NCBI GenBank assembly: GCA_949751835.1
Contig: CATKHK010000074.1
Location: 124,001 to 188,000, forward strand
Direction of reading: 5' to 3'
DNA: 64,000 bases
From: Blepharisma japonicum
Taxonomy: Eukaryota; Ciliophora; Heterotrichea; Heterotrichida; Blepharismidae
The position numbers and the translations under genes were made by a program. Positions 53,817 through 63,046 of this stretch are shown one piece after another (position 1 is the first letter of the stretch; the number at the start of each line of letters is the position of its first letter). Under the pieces are notes generated by a model, which made no database searches, was not told the DNA's origin, and saw only the letters and a program-made list of their open reading frames with translations.

Positions 53817-55061
53817 ATGATCTTTTCAGCAGTAAGAAGCTTTAAAAGCTCCTCTCGTCTCTTCGCCCGACAAGATTACTACAAGATTTTAGGTGTTTCT
53901 TCTAAATCTACAGAATCTGAGATTAAAAAGGCTTATTTTAACCTTGCCAAAAAATTTCATCCTGATGTAAACAAATCTCCAGATGCAAAAAATAAATTCG
54001 CAGAAATAAACCAAGCCTATGAAACACTGGGAGACCCTGAAAAGCGCAGGACTTACGACGCCACTGGTATGACAGGCGATGAACAAGACCAAGCAAAAAG
54101 TTCTGGATTCCCTGGTGGCGGATCTTATAGTTCTTCTAATGCAGGAGGCTTTAATCCGTTTGATCAACAATACGGTGGCTTTGGGAATTTTTCTGGGCAG
54201 CGGCCACAAGGCTATACCACTTTTGATGATATTTTTGGGGAATTTGAAGAGTTTTTTAATTTAGGGCAAAAAGAGAAAAAGTCTTTTAAAGGCGAAGATA
54301 TTACTGTTATGCTGGAAATTTCATTTATGGAAGCTGCACTAGGCACAAAAAAGCAAATACAGTATGAGCAGAGAGGTGTTTGTGATAGCTGCTTTGGAAA
54401 AAAGACAAAATCAGGGTCAAATCCAATGAAATGTTTAGCTTGTGGAGGAAGAGGCGTTGTGTTTATACAAAGAGGTCCTATTTCTATGTCAGTAACTTGC
54501 CAGAAATGCAGAGGAGTAGGGACAATCATAAAAGATCCTTGCCAAAGATGCAATGGCAGTGGGCTATCATATCAGATGAAAATTGAAGTAGTTAACATCC
54601 CAAATGGAGTTCACAATGGCCAACATCTAAGAATGGCTAACAAAGGGCACCATTCTCAAGGAGAAGGCCCTCCAGGAGATTTAATGCTGAAAATCCATGT
54701 AGCAGAACATCCAGTTTTCAAACGAGACGGCTTTGACGTTATGTCTGAAGTCTATATATCCCCAGCACAAGCAGCATTAGGAGCTACCATTGATGTAGAA
54801 ACCCTTCATGGGAAAACCAAAGTTTCAGTTGATCCAGGCACTTCTCCTGGATTCAAGAAAAAAATCCCAGGGAAAGGAATTTTCCATGTCCCTCCAAGCA
54901 CAAACAAAGGCGACCACTATGTAATTTTCAAGCTAAAAATCCCTAAAACTTTGACGAATAAACAAAGAGAACTTTACCAACAACTGGCAGCAGAAGAAGG
55001 CTCTGAAGTAGATAATAATTCAGGAGTTTTCAGTTGGATTAAAGGCTTTTACAAAAAGTAA
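53817..55061 (+). CDS. mitochondrial DnaJ (Hsp40 type I)
   Basis: 414 residues. N-terminal presequence MIFSAVRSFKSSSRLFARQ, then a J domain with HPD (48-50), a Gly/Phe-rich region (GGSYSSSNAGGFNPFDQQ), a Cys-rich zinc domain with four Cys-x2-Cys units (CDSC, CLAC, CQKC, CQRC; the first lacks the final Gly), and the substrate-binding C domain (GTSPGFKKKIPGKGIFHVP). It would work with mitochondrial Hsp70 in folding and import. It lies 46 bp after an MFS gene. The 5' part has been duplicated into a relic at 51814-52050. TAA stop. Confidence 0.92.
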   Translation: MIFSAVRSFKSSSRLFARQDYYKILGVSSKSTESEIKKAYFNLAKKFHPDVNKSPDAKNKFAEINQAYETLGDPEKRRTYDATGMTGDEQDQAKSSGFPGGGSYSSSNAGGFNPFDQQYGGFGNFSGQRPQGYTTFDDIFGEFEEFFNLGQKEKKSFKGEDITVMLEISFMEAALGTKKQIQYEQRGVCDSCFGKKTKSGSNPMKCLACGGRGVVFIQRGPISMSVTCQKCRGVGTIIKDPCQRCNGSGLSYQMKIEVVNIPNGVHNGQHLRMANKGHHSQGEGPPGDLMLKIHVAEHPVFKRDGFDVMSEVYISPAQAALGATIDVETLHGKTKVSVDPGTSPGFKKKIPGKGIFHVPPSTNKGDHYVIFKLKIPKTLTNKQRELYQQLAAEEGSEVDNNSGVFSWIKGFYKK

Positions 55062-55101
55062 TATAGATATTGTTTAGTCAAAATATTCGAAGGTATTTAA
55101 C

Positions 55102-55554
55102 TTAAGCTGCTTGAGAAATCTGTTTAGCAATGCTGTCAAGCTCTTGTTGTCCTTTCTTAGTAATTCTTCTTCCTCCATGCTTTCCTTCTATTTCTTCTGT
55201 ATCAACTTCAAGAATTCCTTGCTTTTCAAGCTGAGCCAAAAGATATCTGATAATCTTTCCTGATCCTGTAGCGAAGTGGCGAGGAGTGGTGCCATAGTTT
55301 TTGCTTCCTCCGTAAATCTTTTGAAGAGCATTAATTCCCAAGTGGCGTCTTAGATATACCTTTCTGGCAAGAGCTGCAGCTCTTACATAAAGCCAGTCTT
55401 TGTCATATGGAGCTAGCTGTCGGTTGACACCTGTCTTTACGATGTCTCCCCATGAAGGTATTTCGATTTTGTCTGTTCTTTTTAGGTATGCAGCGTAAGC
55501 AGCTATGAATTCTGCAGCCGATACATCTTTTACTGTGAAAGCTCGACGGTCCAT
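55102..55554 (-). CDS. RPS19: 40S ribosomal protein eS19
   Basis: 150 residues. Nearly textbook eS19: FTVKDVSAAEFIAAYAAYLK, SWGDIVKTGVNRQLAP, DWLYVRAAALARKVYLR, the basic loop GSKNYGTTPRHF, and RRITKKGQQELDSIA. It sits at the head of the small subunit and is needed for 18S rRNA processing. GC is higher than the neighbours', as expected for a highly expressed gene with preferred codons. Converges with DnaJ, 40 bp apart. Confidence 0.96.
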   Translation of the reverse strand: MDRRAFTVKDVSAAEFIAAYAAYLKRTDKIEIPSWGDIVKTGVNRQLAPYDKDWLYVRAAALARKVYLRRHLGINALQKIYGGSKNYGTTPRHFATGSGKIIRYLLAQLEKQGILEVDTEEIEGKHGGRRITKKGQQELDSIAKQISQAA

Positions 55555-55689
55555 CTATGCCACAAATTAATATGGCCATTTGTGTAATTTGAGAGATAAC
55601 GAAGTGGTGCGAGCAAGATAAAGACTTTTCTTATGAATAAAAAAGAGAAACCAATTATGGACTAGAAGAGATAAAAATTCATGATTTAA
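55555..55689. other. RPS19 upstream spacer
   Basis: Short promoter-side spacer; nothing recognised. Confidence 0.4.
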
Positions 55690-56048
55690 GTTATATTTAT
55701 CACGTCTAATTTTCAGGGTTATCAAGATAAAAAGAGATATTTTTTATCGATTTTTGAGCTATCTGAAGAGGCTTTTGATGAATTTATGGAATATTTGCAA
55801 ACCCGAAATCCTCATGATTTTTTTATGTTAAAAGCTAATGCAGCATATTTGTTTAAATTGAAATGAGAAGCAGAGCACTAAAAGTAACAGAAATAGCAGC
55901 ATTAATCATAAAGAGTTATATCAAACATATAAAGCTATCTAAAAGCGCAACTAATTATAAAAACGCGACTTTTGTGGTAAATTCATCAGCTGAGTTTATC
56001 TCAGAAATTTATAAGGAATATCAAGAATTGTTGAGATCAGTATTTTAG
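55690..56048 (+). pseudogene. short ORF pair, hypothetical or decayed gene
   Basis: A first frame (55690-55881) with FDEFMEYLQTRNPHDF and a TGA as Trp ends at TAA; a second frame (55863-56048) continues as MRSRALKVTEIAALIIKS to TAG. Removing a 17-nt GT...AG stretch (55851-55867) would join them, but every other intron here is 15 or 16 nt, and no ATG opens the first part clearly. Either a relic or a mis-joined small gene. Confidence 0.3.
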
Positions 56049-56141
56049 CTTGTTGGAGTATAAGAGAGTTTCTAGTTAATATTAATAAGCAGCTAAAATT
56101 AAATCAACATTTCAAAATTTAATGGAAACATAATTTTATAA

Positions 56142-56771
56142 ATGATATCTGAAGTTTCAGGACACTACGAATTCAGTATTGATAACACATCTAATGAAAG
56201 AATATATGCACTTGACGATAATTTTTACCAAAATACCTATTCAAGCAATGAAAATCTCCCATATTTCTCACCCATCGAACATCGAGTATCAGGCCTCGCT
56301 TCAAACCCTTCATTTCATACTTTCTACAGACGTAGCAAAGATCGCCTACTAAGAAAGCCTAAAAATTCAAAATCTCCCCCAACTGACATAAGCCTTGTAA
56401 ACTTGGCACCTCTTAAGGATGAAACCCAGCTAAGCCCATCATCTGAATTAATTCCAAAAACCAAATCATATTTCAGCCCTCAAGCGGAAAAAACGAAAAA
56501 AAATATTTATAAGACTCAAATCCCTCTACCTATAATAAGGACACCAAAATCTATGAAAAAATCAAGTTATAGGAGAAATTGTTTTTTCGGAAGAGAATTT
56601 TTGGAAAGAAAAATGAAAGGCAGCTTGTCTCCTCAGCCACCAACTTCAGCTGGGTTTATGCCTTCTCCGAAAGGAAATTTAAAAAGACCAATTTTGAATA
56701 GTCAGCTTCAGAGCAGGATTAGAAGCAAAAAGCAATATGAGCTATTTCTTGACGAGCTGCAGATGCTATAA
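56142..56771 (+). CDS. hypothetical protein, 209 aa
   Basis: ATG to TAA without TGA. Ser/Pro/Lys-rich, basic, predicted largely disordered; C-terminal helix (QSRIRSKKQYELFLDELQM). No family recognised. Proline-directed kinase sites (SPKG, SPQPP) are frequent, as in cytoskeletal proteins. Confidence 0.6.
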   Translation: MISEVSGHYEFSIDNTSNERIYALDDNFYQNTYSSNENLPYFSPIEHRVSGLASNPSFHTFYRRSKDRLLRKPKNSKSPPTDISLVNLAPLKDETQLSPSSELIPKTKSYFSPQAEKTKKNIYKTQIPLPIIRTPKSMKKSSYRRNCFFGREFLERKMKGSLSPQPPTSAGFMPSPKGNLKRPILNSQLQSRIRSKKQYELFLDELQML

Positions 56772-56827
56772 TAGTCCCTAATAATAAAGTGGTTTTGTTT
56801 ATAGTTAAGCTTAAAAAGATTTGAATT

Positions 56828-57079
56828 TTAATCTTCTTTAGAATATTTTATTGCTTTTACCTTCTTCCAGTTCACGGTTGGTTCAAATCCACCTTGATTG
56901 ACCATCTCGATTTCATCTTTCTCTAAAAGTCCTTTAAATGATAAATAGCGTGGCCTCTGATATGGCTCTGTAGGGACTGGTGCCTTTTCTACGTCTGCTG
57001 GACGAAAAGTAGGCTTTTTATTTCTCCTGAATTGGATTTTTGGCTTATAAATCCCTCTTCTAACAGTATAGGCAAGCAT
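56828..57079 (-). CDS. small basic protein, 83 aa, possibly mitochondrial
   Basis: Starts MLAYTVRRGIYKPKIQFRRN, arginine-rich with no acidic residues for 27 residues, like a presequence or an RNA-binding start. Then Pro/Glu-rich and Trp-containing. No family recognised. Could be a mitoribosomal or respiratory subunit. Confidence 0.6.
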   Translation of the reverse strand: MLAYTVRRGIYKPKIQFRRNKKPTFRPADVEKAPVPTEPYQRPRYLSFKGLLEKDEIEMVNQGGFEPTVNWKKVKAIKYSKED

Positions 57080-57112
57080 GATTTTATTTTTATAAATCTA
57101 TTGTTAAAAAAT

Positions 57113-58126
57113 TTATCCTAAATATTCAGCCATCTCTTGAATAAGGGTTTTGGGAATTTTTCCAAAAATCTTATGATTTTTTTTGGAAATTAAATAAACA
57201 AAAATGAGTCCTTTGACTTTACCCCATTTAATCAGCTTGAAAGCCATGCTTTTACACTTTTCAGGCATGTTCATCATAAGCATTTTTTCAAGTGGGACCT
57301 TGCTCTTTTCTCAGATATCATTTAATAAATCATCTCGATCATATCTTAAAATAAAACTAATATTTAGCTCGTTGTAAACGTGCTTCAATATAAGTTCTCT
57401 TGGGCATTTTATTGCTAAAAGAACGTCAAGGACTGGGACTTCACTTCATTTAGTATTAAATAAAAGTCATGACAAAAGGCTCCAATTTCCTCGGCAATAT
57501 TCGAGAATTGACCCATTTTTTGCGAATTCTCATATAGAAATTTTGGGCAATAAATATTTTACACAATCAAGACTCCCACTCCAAACACTTAAATGAAGGC
57601 AAGTTTCGCCATTATCTGTGATATCAAGCAAAGAGACGCCTGATTTCTCTAATAAAAGTAGCATTTTTAAGTTTCCATTATATGATGCCCAGTGAGCTAG
57701 ATTCCAATTTCTTTTGTCTGTAATTTTAATATCAGCCTTTTTGGAAATTAGTAATTTGGTGATTCCAAGCCAATTGTATCTTACTGATACCAATATTGAA
57801 CTCTGATTGCCTCTCCTCAGCCTATTGATATCACATCCACATTTTAATAAATATTTCACTATTAGTCAATTTCCTGATCTGCATGCATAGTGAAGTGCAG
57901 TTGACAGAGATTTCTTTGTTTTGGTGTCCAGCTGCACCTTCTTTTTCTTAATTAAATACTTAGGAATTGTATGGTTTGAGCAGTATTTCGCAGCTAAATG
58001 GAGAATTGTTTTTCTTTCTGAACCATAGACTCCTCCTCTCTTGTACTCCATTCTTTTAAACTCTTGCAGGTCGTTTTTTTTGAGGATTTTTTTAACCTGA
58101 ACGCTAAGTTTGAGAGGGCTTTTCAT
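57113..58126 (-). CDS. ankyrin-repeat protein
   Basis: 337 residues from the ATG at 58124-58126 (the open frame begins earlier only with GTG). Four or five ankyrin repeats: TILHLAAKYCSNHTIPKYL, TALHYACRSGNW, WNLAHWASYNGNLKMLLLLE, TCLHLSVWSGSLDCVKYLL. TGA at 57866-57868, 57530-57532 and three more are Trp. The last 130 residues are not ankyrin; they have hydrophobic and basic helices (AFKLIKWGKVKGLIFVYL). Function unknown beyond protein binding. TAA at 57113-57115. Confidence 0.78.
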
Positions 58127-58702
58127 ATTGATAATTACATTTCCCACATTTCATTAATTTTAACAATATATTCTGGACGGCTTTAGCTCAAATGGGCTAT
58201 CAATTGCTCGGAAACAAACGTTGCAAAATAAATAAATGAGTTAGGGCTGAGATTTATAGTCCAAGGTAAGCTGCAGGTCATCCTGCTAGATATCTATTTA
58301 TATTCATATTTAAACGACTCTTCATCAATTCTTGTTAAATAAAATCTTGAAAACATAATGCATTTATATGCAAACTTCATCAGAAAATTATATTATTAGC
58401 CAAAACACTGCTTACATTTATTGATTTAATTAACCATTTGAAAAGAAAGTAATAATTTGCTAATTTGCCAGCGTATAGATATTTTCCTCAAAATCTCATG
58501 TGATTTTAATGCATTACAATCATACTGAGAGAAATGCATAGTTAATTGCCTGTAAAATCATTTAAAAGCATAATTTTATTTAGAAGATGAATTATCTTTA
58601 GATTAATTTTTCTCATTTAACCTTCAATTAGCTCTTGCAGAAAAAGCTTTTTAATTCATTTTCAAATAATTTCAGAATCTTTATGATAGCAATAATTTAT
58701 AA
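58127..58702. other. AT-rich spacer, no gene seen
   Basis: About 576 bp between divergent genes. A GC-richer patch near 58240-58300 (ctgcaggtcatcctgctaga) does not fold into an RNA I recognise. Confidence 0.45.
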
Positions 58703-59080
58703 ATGGCAGTTCCACCTGAATATGGCATTTCCGCCCACCGTACAGAGCCTAAAGAAGAAGAGAAATTTTACCCAGCCCAAGTAAAAAGAATAATCAACGA
58801 CGTTTTACAAGATAAGCTTGAAGGCAAAACATACGACAATGCTACTGCCCAACAATTAGCCCTAGAAATCAGCAATATCGTCAAGATCAGATGCAAAAAT
58901 TTAAGAATGCCAAGGTACAAGCTGATAGTTCAGACTTTTATAGGGGAAAATATGGGGCAGGGGCTGAGGGTTGCATCTAAGTGCTTGTGGAATGCGAAAT
59001 TTGATAATTATGCTTCACATTCATATCAATCAGGGAATATCTTTGCGGTCGTTATTGTGTTTGGATCGTATTATGAATAA
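58703..59080 (+). CDS. Tctex1-type dynein light chain
   Basis: 125 residues. Typical Tctex1 domain: an N-terminal helix pair (VKRIINDVLQDKLEGKTYD, AQQLALEISNIVK) followed by strands (RYKLIVQTFIGENMGQGL, ASKCLWN and FAVVIVFGSYY). Tctex1 light chains bind dynein intermediate chains in axonemal or cytoplasmic dynein, and some sit in IFT dynein-2. The fit is closest to the TCTEX1D/DYNLT2 group because of the longer N terminus, but this is not certain. ATG to TAA, no introns. Confidence 0.9.
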   Translation: MAVPPEYGISAHRTEPKEEEKFYPAQVKRIINDVLQDKLEGKTYDNATAQQLALEISNIVKIRCKNLRMPRYKLIVQTFIGENMGQGLRVASKCLWNAKFDNYASHSYQSGNIFAVVIVFGSYYE

Positions 59081-59676
59081 GTTAATATAAAACTTTAAAG
59101 AAAAGAGAGGTTAATAAAGAATGTTAATTATGTTTAAAATAGTTAGAAACCGCCTAAGCTGTATAGTTAAAAGTCAATCAAAATAATTTTGAAGGGATTT
59201 ATTAAGCAGAAGAATTTACTGAGCCCTTAGAATTGTGCAGATTAAGATATTTGTTGCAGCTTGTAACTTCGGACAGATAAATCTAAGATATTTTATGCTT
59301 CCAAACTGGCTTGCTAATCTTGAGTATCAAGTGAATAACCAGTTTCTTAAATCTATATATTCCATGTGTACATATTAAACGCATCCAAGCTATATCCAAA
59401 TTTTCATAATCCCAAATAACTGATTTCAATTTCTTTTTTATTTCATTTTCTTCAAAATAAGTTCTATAACTTTAATCAATTTTATATGGGGTCTATGCTA
59501 TTCGATTCACAAGCACAAATGTATATGCTATGATAATCTTTTGTCTCAACTTCCCTAATTTCATTCTAAAGTATTTATATTAATTATAATAAAAATCCTA
59601 CCCAAACGCACTTTCTCCTATTTTCGCTTACAAGGCCCTCAATTTCCATTTAGATTTATAAAAATCGCACTCAAAT
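59081..59676. other. AT-rich spacer, no gene seen
   Basis: 596 bp. No open frame with protein-like composition recognised. Confidence 0.45.
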
Positions 59677-60636
59677 ATGAGCACAAATAGTTTAATCGAG
59701 CTTAGAGACGAGTTGCAAGAAGCCCTCACCAAAATTTACAACGAGTATCTCCAAGATTTCAGAAAACGCAAAGCTCAGCGGCTCGAGAATCTCCGTGCCT
59801 CAGACCCTCCCGAGCAATATCAGCTGGTGGTGGAAACCAATTACCGCAATGAGCTAACACAAAAAGTAAAACAAATCGTGCATCAAGAATCCTACAACAT
59901 GATCTACCGTATTTTCTACGACGCCGTCCACCAGTTTGTCTCAGACATTTTTACTGATTTGGCATCTCTTGAGTCCCAAAGCTTGATTCTTCGAATTCTC
60001 TGTCTCGCTGAAGCATTCCACACAGTCGAAAACTCAGCCCGCGAGCTCGGAAAAATCACCACAGGAATTTTTGAAAAGGAGCCCACTTACATCACCTGTG
60101 AGAACGTCACAAAACTCGCATTTTTTGACAAAGTCCTGAAGCATTTTGAAAATATAATAGAAGCTGCTCCTAGCATTGCAGATAAAAGCTGTGTGGTAAA
60201 CGACGTTATTAATTTGAACTTAGAGCTGAGATCTTTAAGTAATAGACTTAGGTCTTCTACGAAAAGCACTGATAAGGTCTTTAAAGAGGACTCACAAAGG
60301 ATGAACTCCAAGCTAATTTTAAGCGGCGAAGACAACACGAATGACGATGTCAGCTTTATGAGTGTCGATGACATTGTGTCGTTTATTAATGGAGATGAGA
60401 GGGATATGAAGAAGAAAAGAAGGAGCAAGGGGAAAAAACGATGCAAAGCGTCCACTGCGAGTACGTCAGGGTCACCGAAGTCTGAATACAGAGATATGGA
60501 GTATCCAGAGCTGGAAAAAGAAATTGAAGAATTCAGTAGAAGGCTGGAATTTACAGTAAAAATTCCGAGGTTGAAGCCGAAGTTTTCTGAGGAATGGATT
60601 AAGTGCTTGAGAGATCAAATAACTAAGATTAACTAG
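59677..60636 (+). CDS. hypothetical protein, 319 aa
   Basis: Helical, soluble, ATG to TAG, no TGA. Residues 1-150 are a helix-rich domain (DELQEALTKIYNEYLQDF, YRIFYDAVHQFVSDIFTDL). A basic cluster KKKRRSKGKKR near residue 248 could be a nuclear signal. The end (PELEKEIEEFSRRLEF) is coiled. No family recognised. The first 440 bases use C-ending codons much more than the rest (gccctcacc, ctccgtgcctca), while the 3' half is ordinary, so the start seems to have a different base composition. Confidence 0.65.
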   Translation: MSTNSLIELRDELQEALTKIYNEYLQDFRKRKAQRLENLRASDPPEQYQLVVETNYRNELTQKVKQIVHQESYNMIYRIFYDAVHQFVSDIFTDLASLESQSLILRILCLAEAFHTVENSARELGKITTGIFEKEPTYITCENVTKLAFFDKVLKHFENIIEAAPSIADKSCVVNDVINLNLELRSLSNRLRSSTKSTDKVFKEDSQRMNSKLILSGEDNTNDDVSFMSVDDIVSFINGDERDMKKKRRSKGKKRCKASTASTSGSPKSEYRDMEYPELEKEIEEFSRRLEFTVKIPRLKPKFSEEWIKCLRDQITKIN

Positions 60637-60703
60637 GTTTCATAAGAAAAATAGATGATCATATAAATAAAAAATTGGCTAATCTTAAATATTCATATTT
60701 AAT

Positions 60704-61528
60704 ATGATAAATAAAGAAGCGGCTTGCAAGGCTATCAAGAAAGGTGGATGAATATGCTTGCTCATTGGAAACCTTCTCATTTTTAGTGTATTTTCTATTT
60801 AGATTTCATATTTTTACTTTTTCTTGCTTTTTTCAATTATCAATGCAAGCTATTCCCAAGCATTATTCTATACATTCATAGGAATCTTTATTTTATTCAA
60901 TATTCTCTATAATTATTACAAAGCTGCGTTTACAGATCCTGGAACCCCTCAAGAAACGGCCTTAGAAAGCTTAGAGTTATCATCAGATGCCCAATGATGC
61001 GCAAAATGCAATTTTTCAAAGCCCCCAAGAACTCACCACTGCTCAACCTGCAATAAATGTGTTCTCAAAATGGATCATCATTGTATGTGGGTTAACAACT
61101 GTGTAGGGCTCTATAATTATCGCTATTTTTATCTCCTTTTATTTTGGATTTTGATTGGAACTTTTATTATCTGTGCAATCATGTGGGATAGTTTTATAAA
61201 AATTTTAGACGATGATGAGAGTTTTACTGGGGAATTATCTGATTTAAATAGAGAGGCAATGAGATTTGCCTTTATTCTCTGTGGGTCAATGATGCTGGGG
61301 CTAGGATTGCTATTTGGATTACATACGTATTTGGTTTTGAATAATTTGACGACAATTGAGTATACTTTTACGGATAATTTGGCAAGACTTAATGGAGAAT
61401 TGCCTGGGAACAAATATGATTTAGGGATAAAAAAGAACTGGGAAGAAGTTTTTGGAAAAAATAAATGGTGCTGCTTCTGGTTCTTGCCAGAATTATGGCT
61501 TAGTAAAAGTAAGCCCTCCTCTCTATAA
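60704..61528 (+). CDS. DHHC-type protein S-palmitoyltransferase (3)
   Basis: 269 residues after removing a 15-nt intron (60788-60802) within the first helix. Two N-terminal helices, then FTDPGTP (the DPG motif), a Cys-rich domain [21 protein letters not shown] and catalytic [13 protein letters not shown], two more helices, then TTIEY (TTxE motif). In-frame TGA codons (in KKGGW and AQW) are Trp. This belongs to a different branch of the DHHC family from genes 1 and 2 (MDHHCMW and DPG rather than FDHHCK and NPTDP). ATG at 60704-60706; TAA stop. Confidence 0.92.
60788..60802 (+). other. 15-nt intron of DHHC gene 3
   Basis: gtattttctatttag; its terminal TAG is in frame, so it must be removed to read on. 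Confidence 0.88.
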
Positions 61529-61775
61529 ATATCTAATTAAATAATAAATGTTGCATAATTTCATAAAATCATCAAAATAAAAAAGCTGTTTCAAAATTTT
61601 TTTAATTGTTCATCTATAAGCTTGAGTTGTAAAATTTGCTCTACAAAATAATCACAAACCTTCATGTAATTTTGTAAACTTTTGCTTTATGTTTAAATTT
61701 TTTTAATTATTATGTCCAAATAACAAATTTAAAATTAAGCATCTTTATTCAGCATCTTTATGTCGAAAATTATAA

Positions 61776-62882
61776 ATGTCCAACAAGCCTTCAAAACAAG
61801 CTGACATCGAGCTATCGTTTGCCAAAACAGACCAAGGTGAGTTTAAATTGATCCCCACAAACGAAATAAAAGAAGATTTGGACTCCACCTTTATCAGCAA
61901 AAAACCTCCACATTCAGACAATTATATAAAAGCCTTTATGATTCTTTTCGCTATCGGCATCAAAGTGTGACAGCCCTTGGCTATTTCAGCCTCTCGTAGA
62001 GAAGATGGGAAATACAACTACAACAAAACGACCATGGTTATCCTTGTAGAGCTTGCTAAGTTGATTGTGTGTGGATCTGCTTTGATTATCACTTTGATTA
62101 ATACTGAAGGAGTCAGACGACGTGCCCTGACGAATTTGAAATTCAGAGAATCGCTTCATTTTTTGGTCCCAGCAATTTTTTATGCATGCTCAAATACACT
62201 GGTTTATTATGGGTTGAGCTACATTGACCCAGCGTTATTCCACGTATTTGGGAATATTAGAATAATCACTGCAGGAGTACTTTATAGAATCATTATGGGG
62301 AAAAAACTGTCTGATATACAATGGCTGTCATTAATTTTACTTACATGTGGGGCAGTTCTTGCTACTCCTGGAGTCTCTGAGGCTAGCTTCAATGGCAGCA
62401 AAACGTTTCTGGGCCTCTTATTTATTACTTTGATGTGTCTTATGAGCACTTCTGCTAGCATTTACACAGAAATGTATTTCAAAAAGACAAAAGAGCTCAG
62501 CATTTGGTACCAAAACTCAGTCTTGTATATTTATGGAATTATAGTGAATGCCATTTATTTATTTTATACTGAAGAAAGTGATGACTCGATGCCAGGTGTT
62601 TTTGAAGGGTGGGATATTTACACATTCCAAGTGCTTTTCGTGCAGTCAACAATGGGACTTAGCCTGTCATTCCTATTCAAATTTTTGGATAATATCATAT
62701 ATGTTATCTCTTTGACAGTTTCTATGTTTATCACAGCATTTTTAAGCTCGATTTTCTTTGAATTTGAGTTCAACTTGGCCTTTATCTGTGCACTGGTCGT
62801 TGTCACAGCAGCGATTTACCTCTATAATAGATCAAAAATATTAGAAAAGTATGATATAGATGAAAAGAACTTTAATCTTTAG
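61776..62882 (+). CDS. nucleotide-sugar transporter (SLC35A-type)
   Basis: 368 residues with about ten helices and a polar N-terminal tail. TGA 61968-61970 is Trp within the first helix. The SLC35A signature is present: ALFHVFGNIRIITAGVLYRI, then a helix (LSLILLTCGAVLATP) and a further conserved GLSLSFLFKFLDNIIYVISL block, as in UDP-galactose and CMP-sialate transporters. It moves a nucleotide sugar into the Golgi in exchange for NMP. Which sugar cannot be told. TAG stop. Confidence 0.87.
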
Positions 62883-63046
62883 TATAATTGAATCGTAATA
62901 AATTTAAATTAAAAATTTTTTAGATAAGAAATAATGAATTGTTTTAATATATAATTATCATAGAGAAACGATAAGTAAATTCTGTAAATAATGTGTTTAT
63001 CATTAGAAGTATTGCTACAGCATAGATTTGCGATAAATAATATTAA

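Larger units (their letters stand above)
50517..54060 (+). repeat. 2,003-bp tandem duplication
   Basis: Unit 1 (50517 to about 52050) and unit 2 (52520 to about 54060) share an MFS gene, a 46-bp spacer and the first ~240 bp of DnaJ. The unit starts near the MFS ATG; upstream sequences differ. Confidence 0.88.

Noticed and set aside
58240-58300. GC-richer patch as a possible small RNA
   Set aside because: Only one short hairpin could be drawn and no snoRNA or SRP motif is present.
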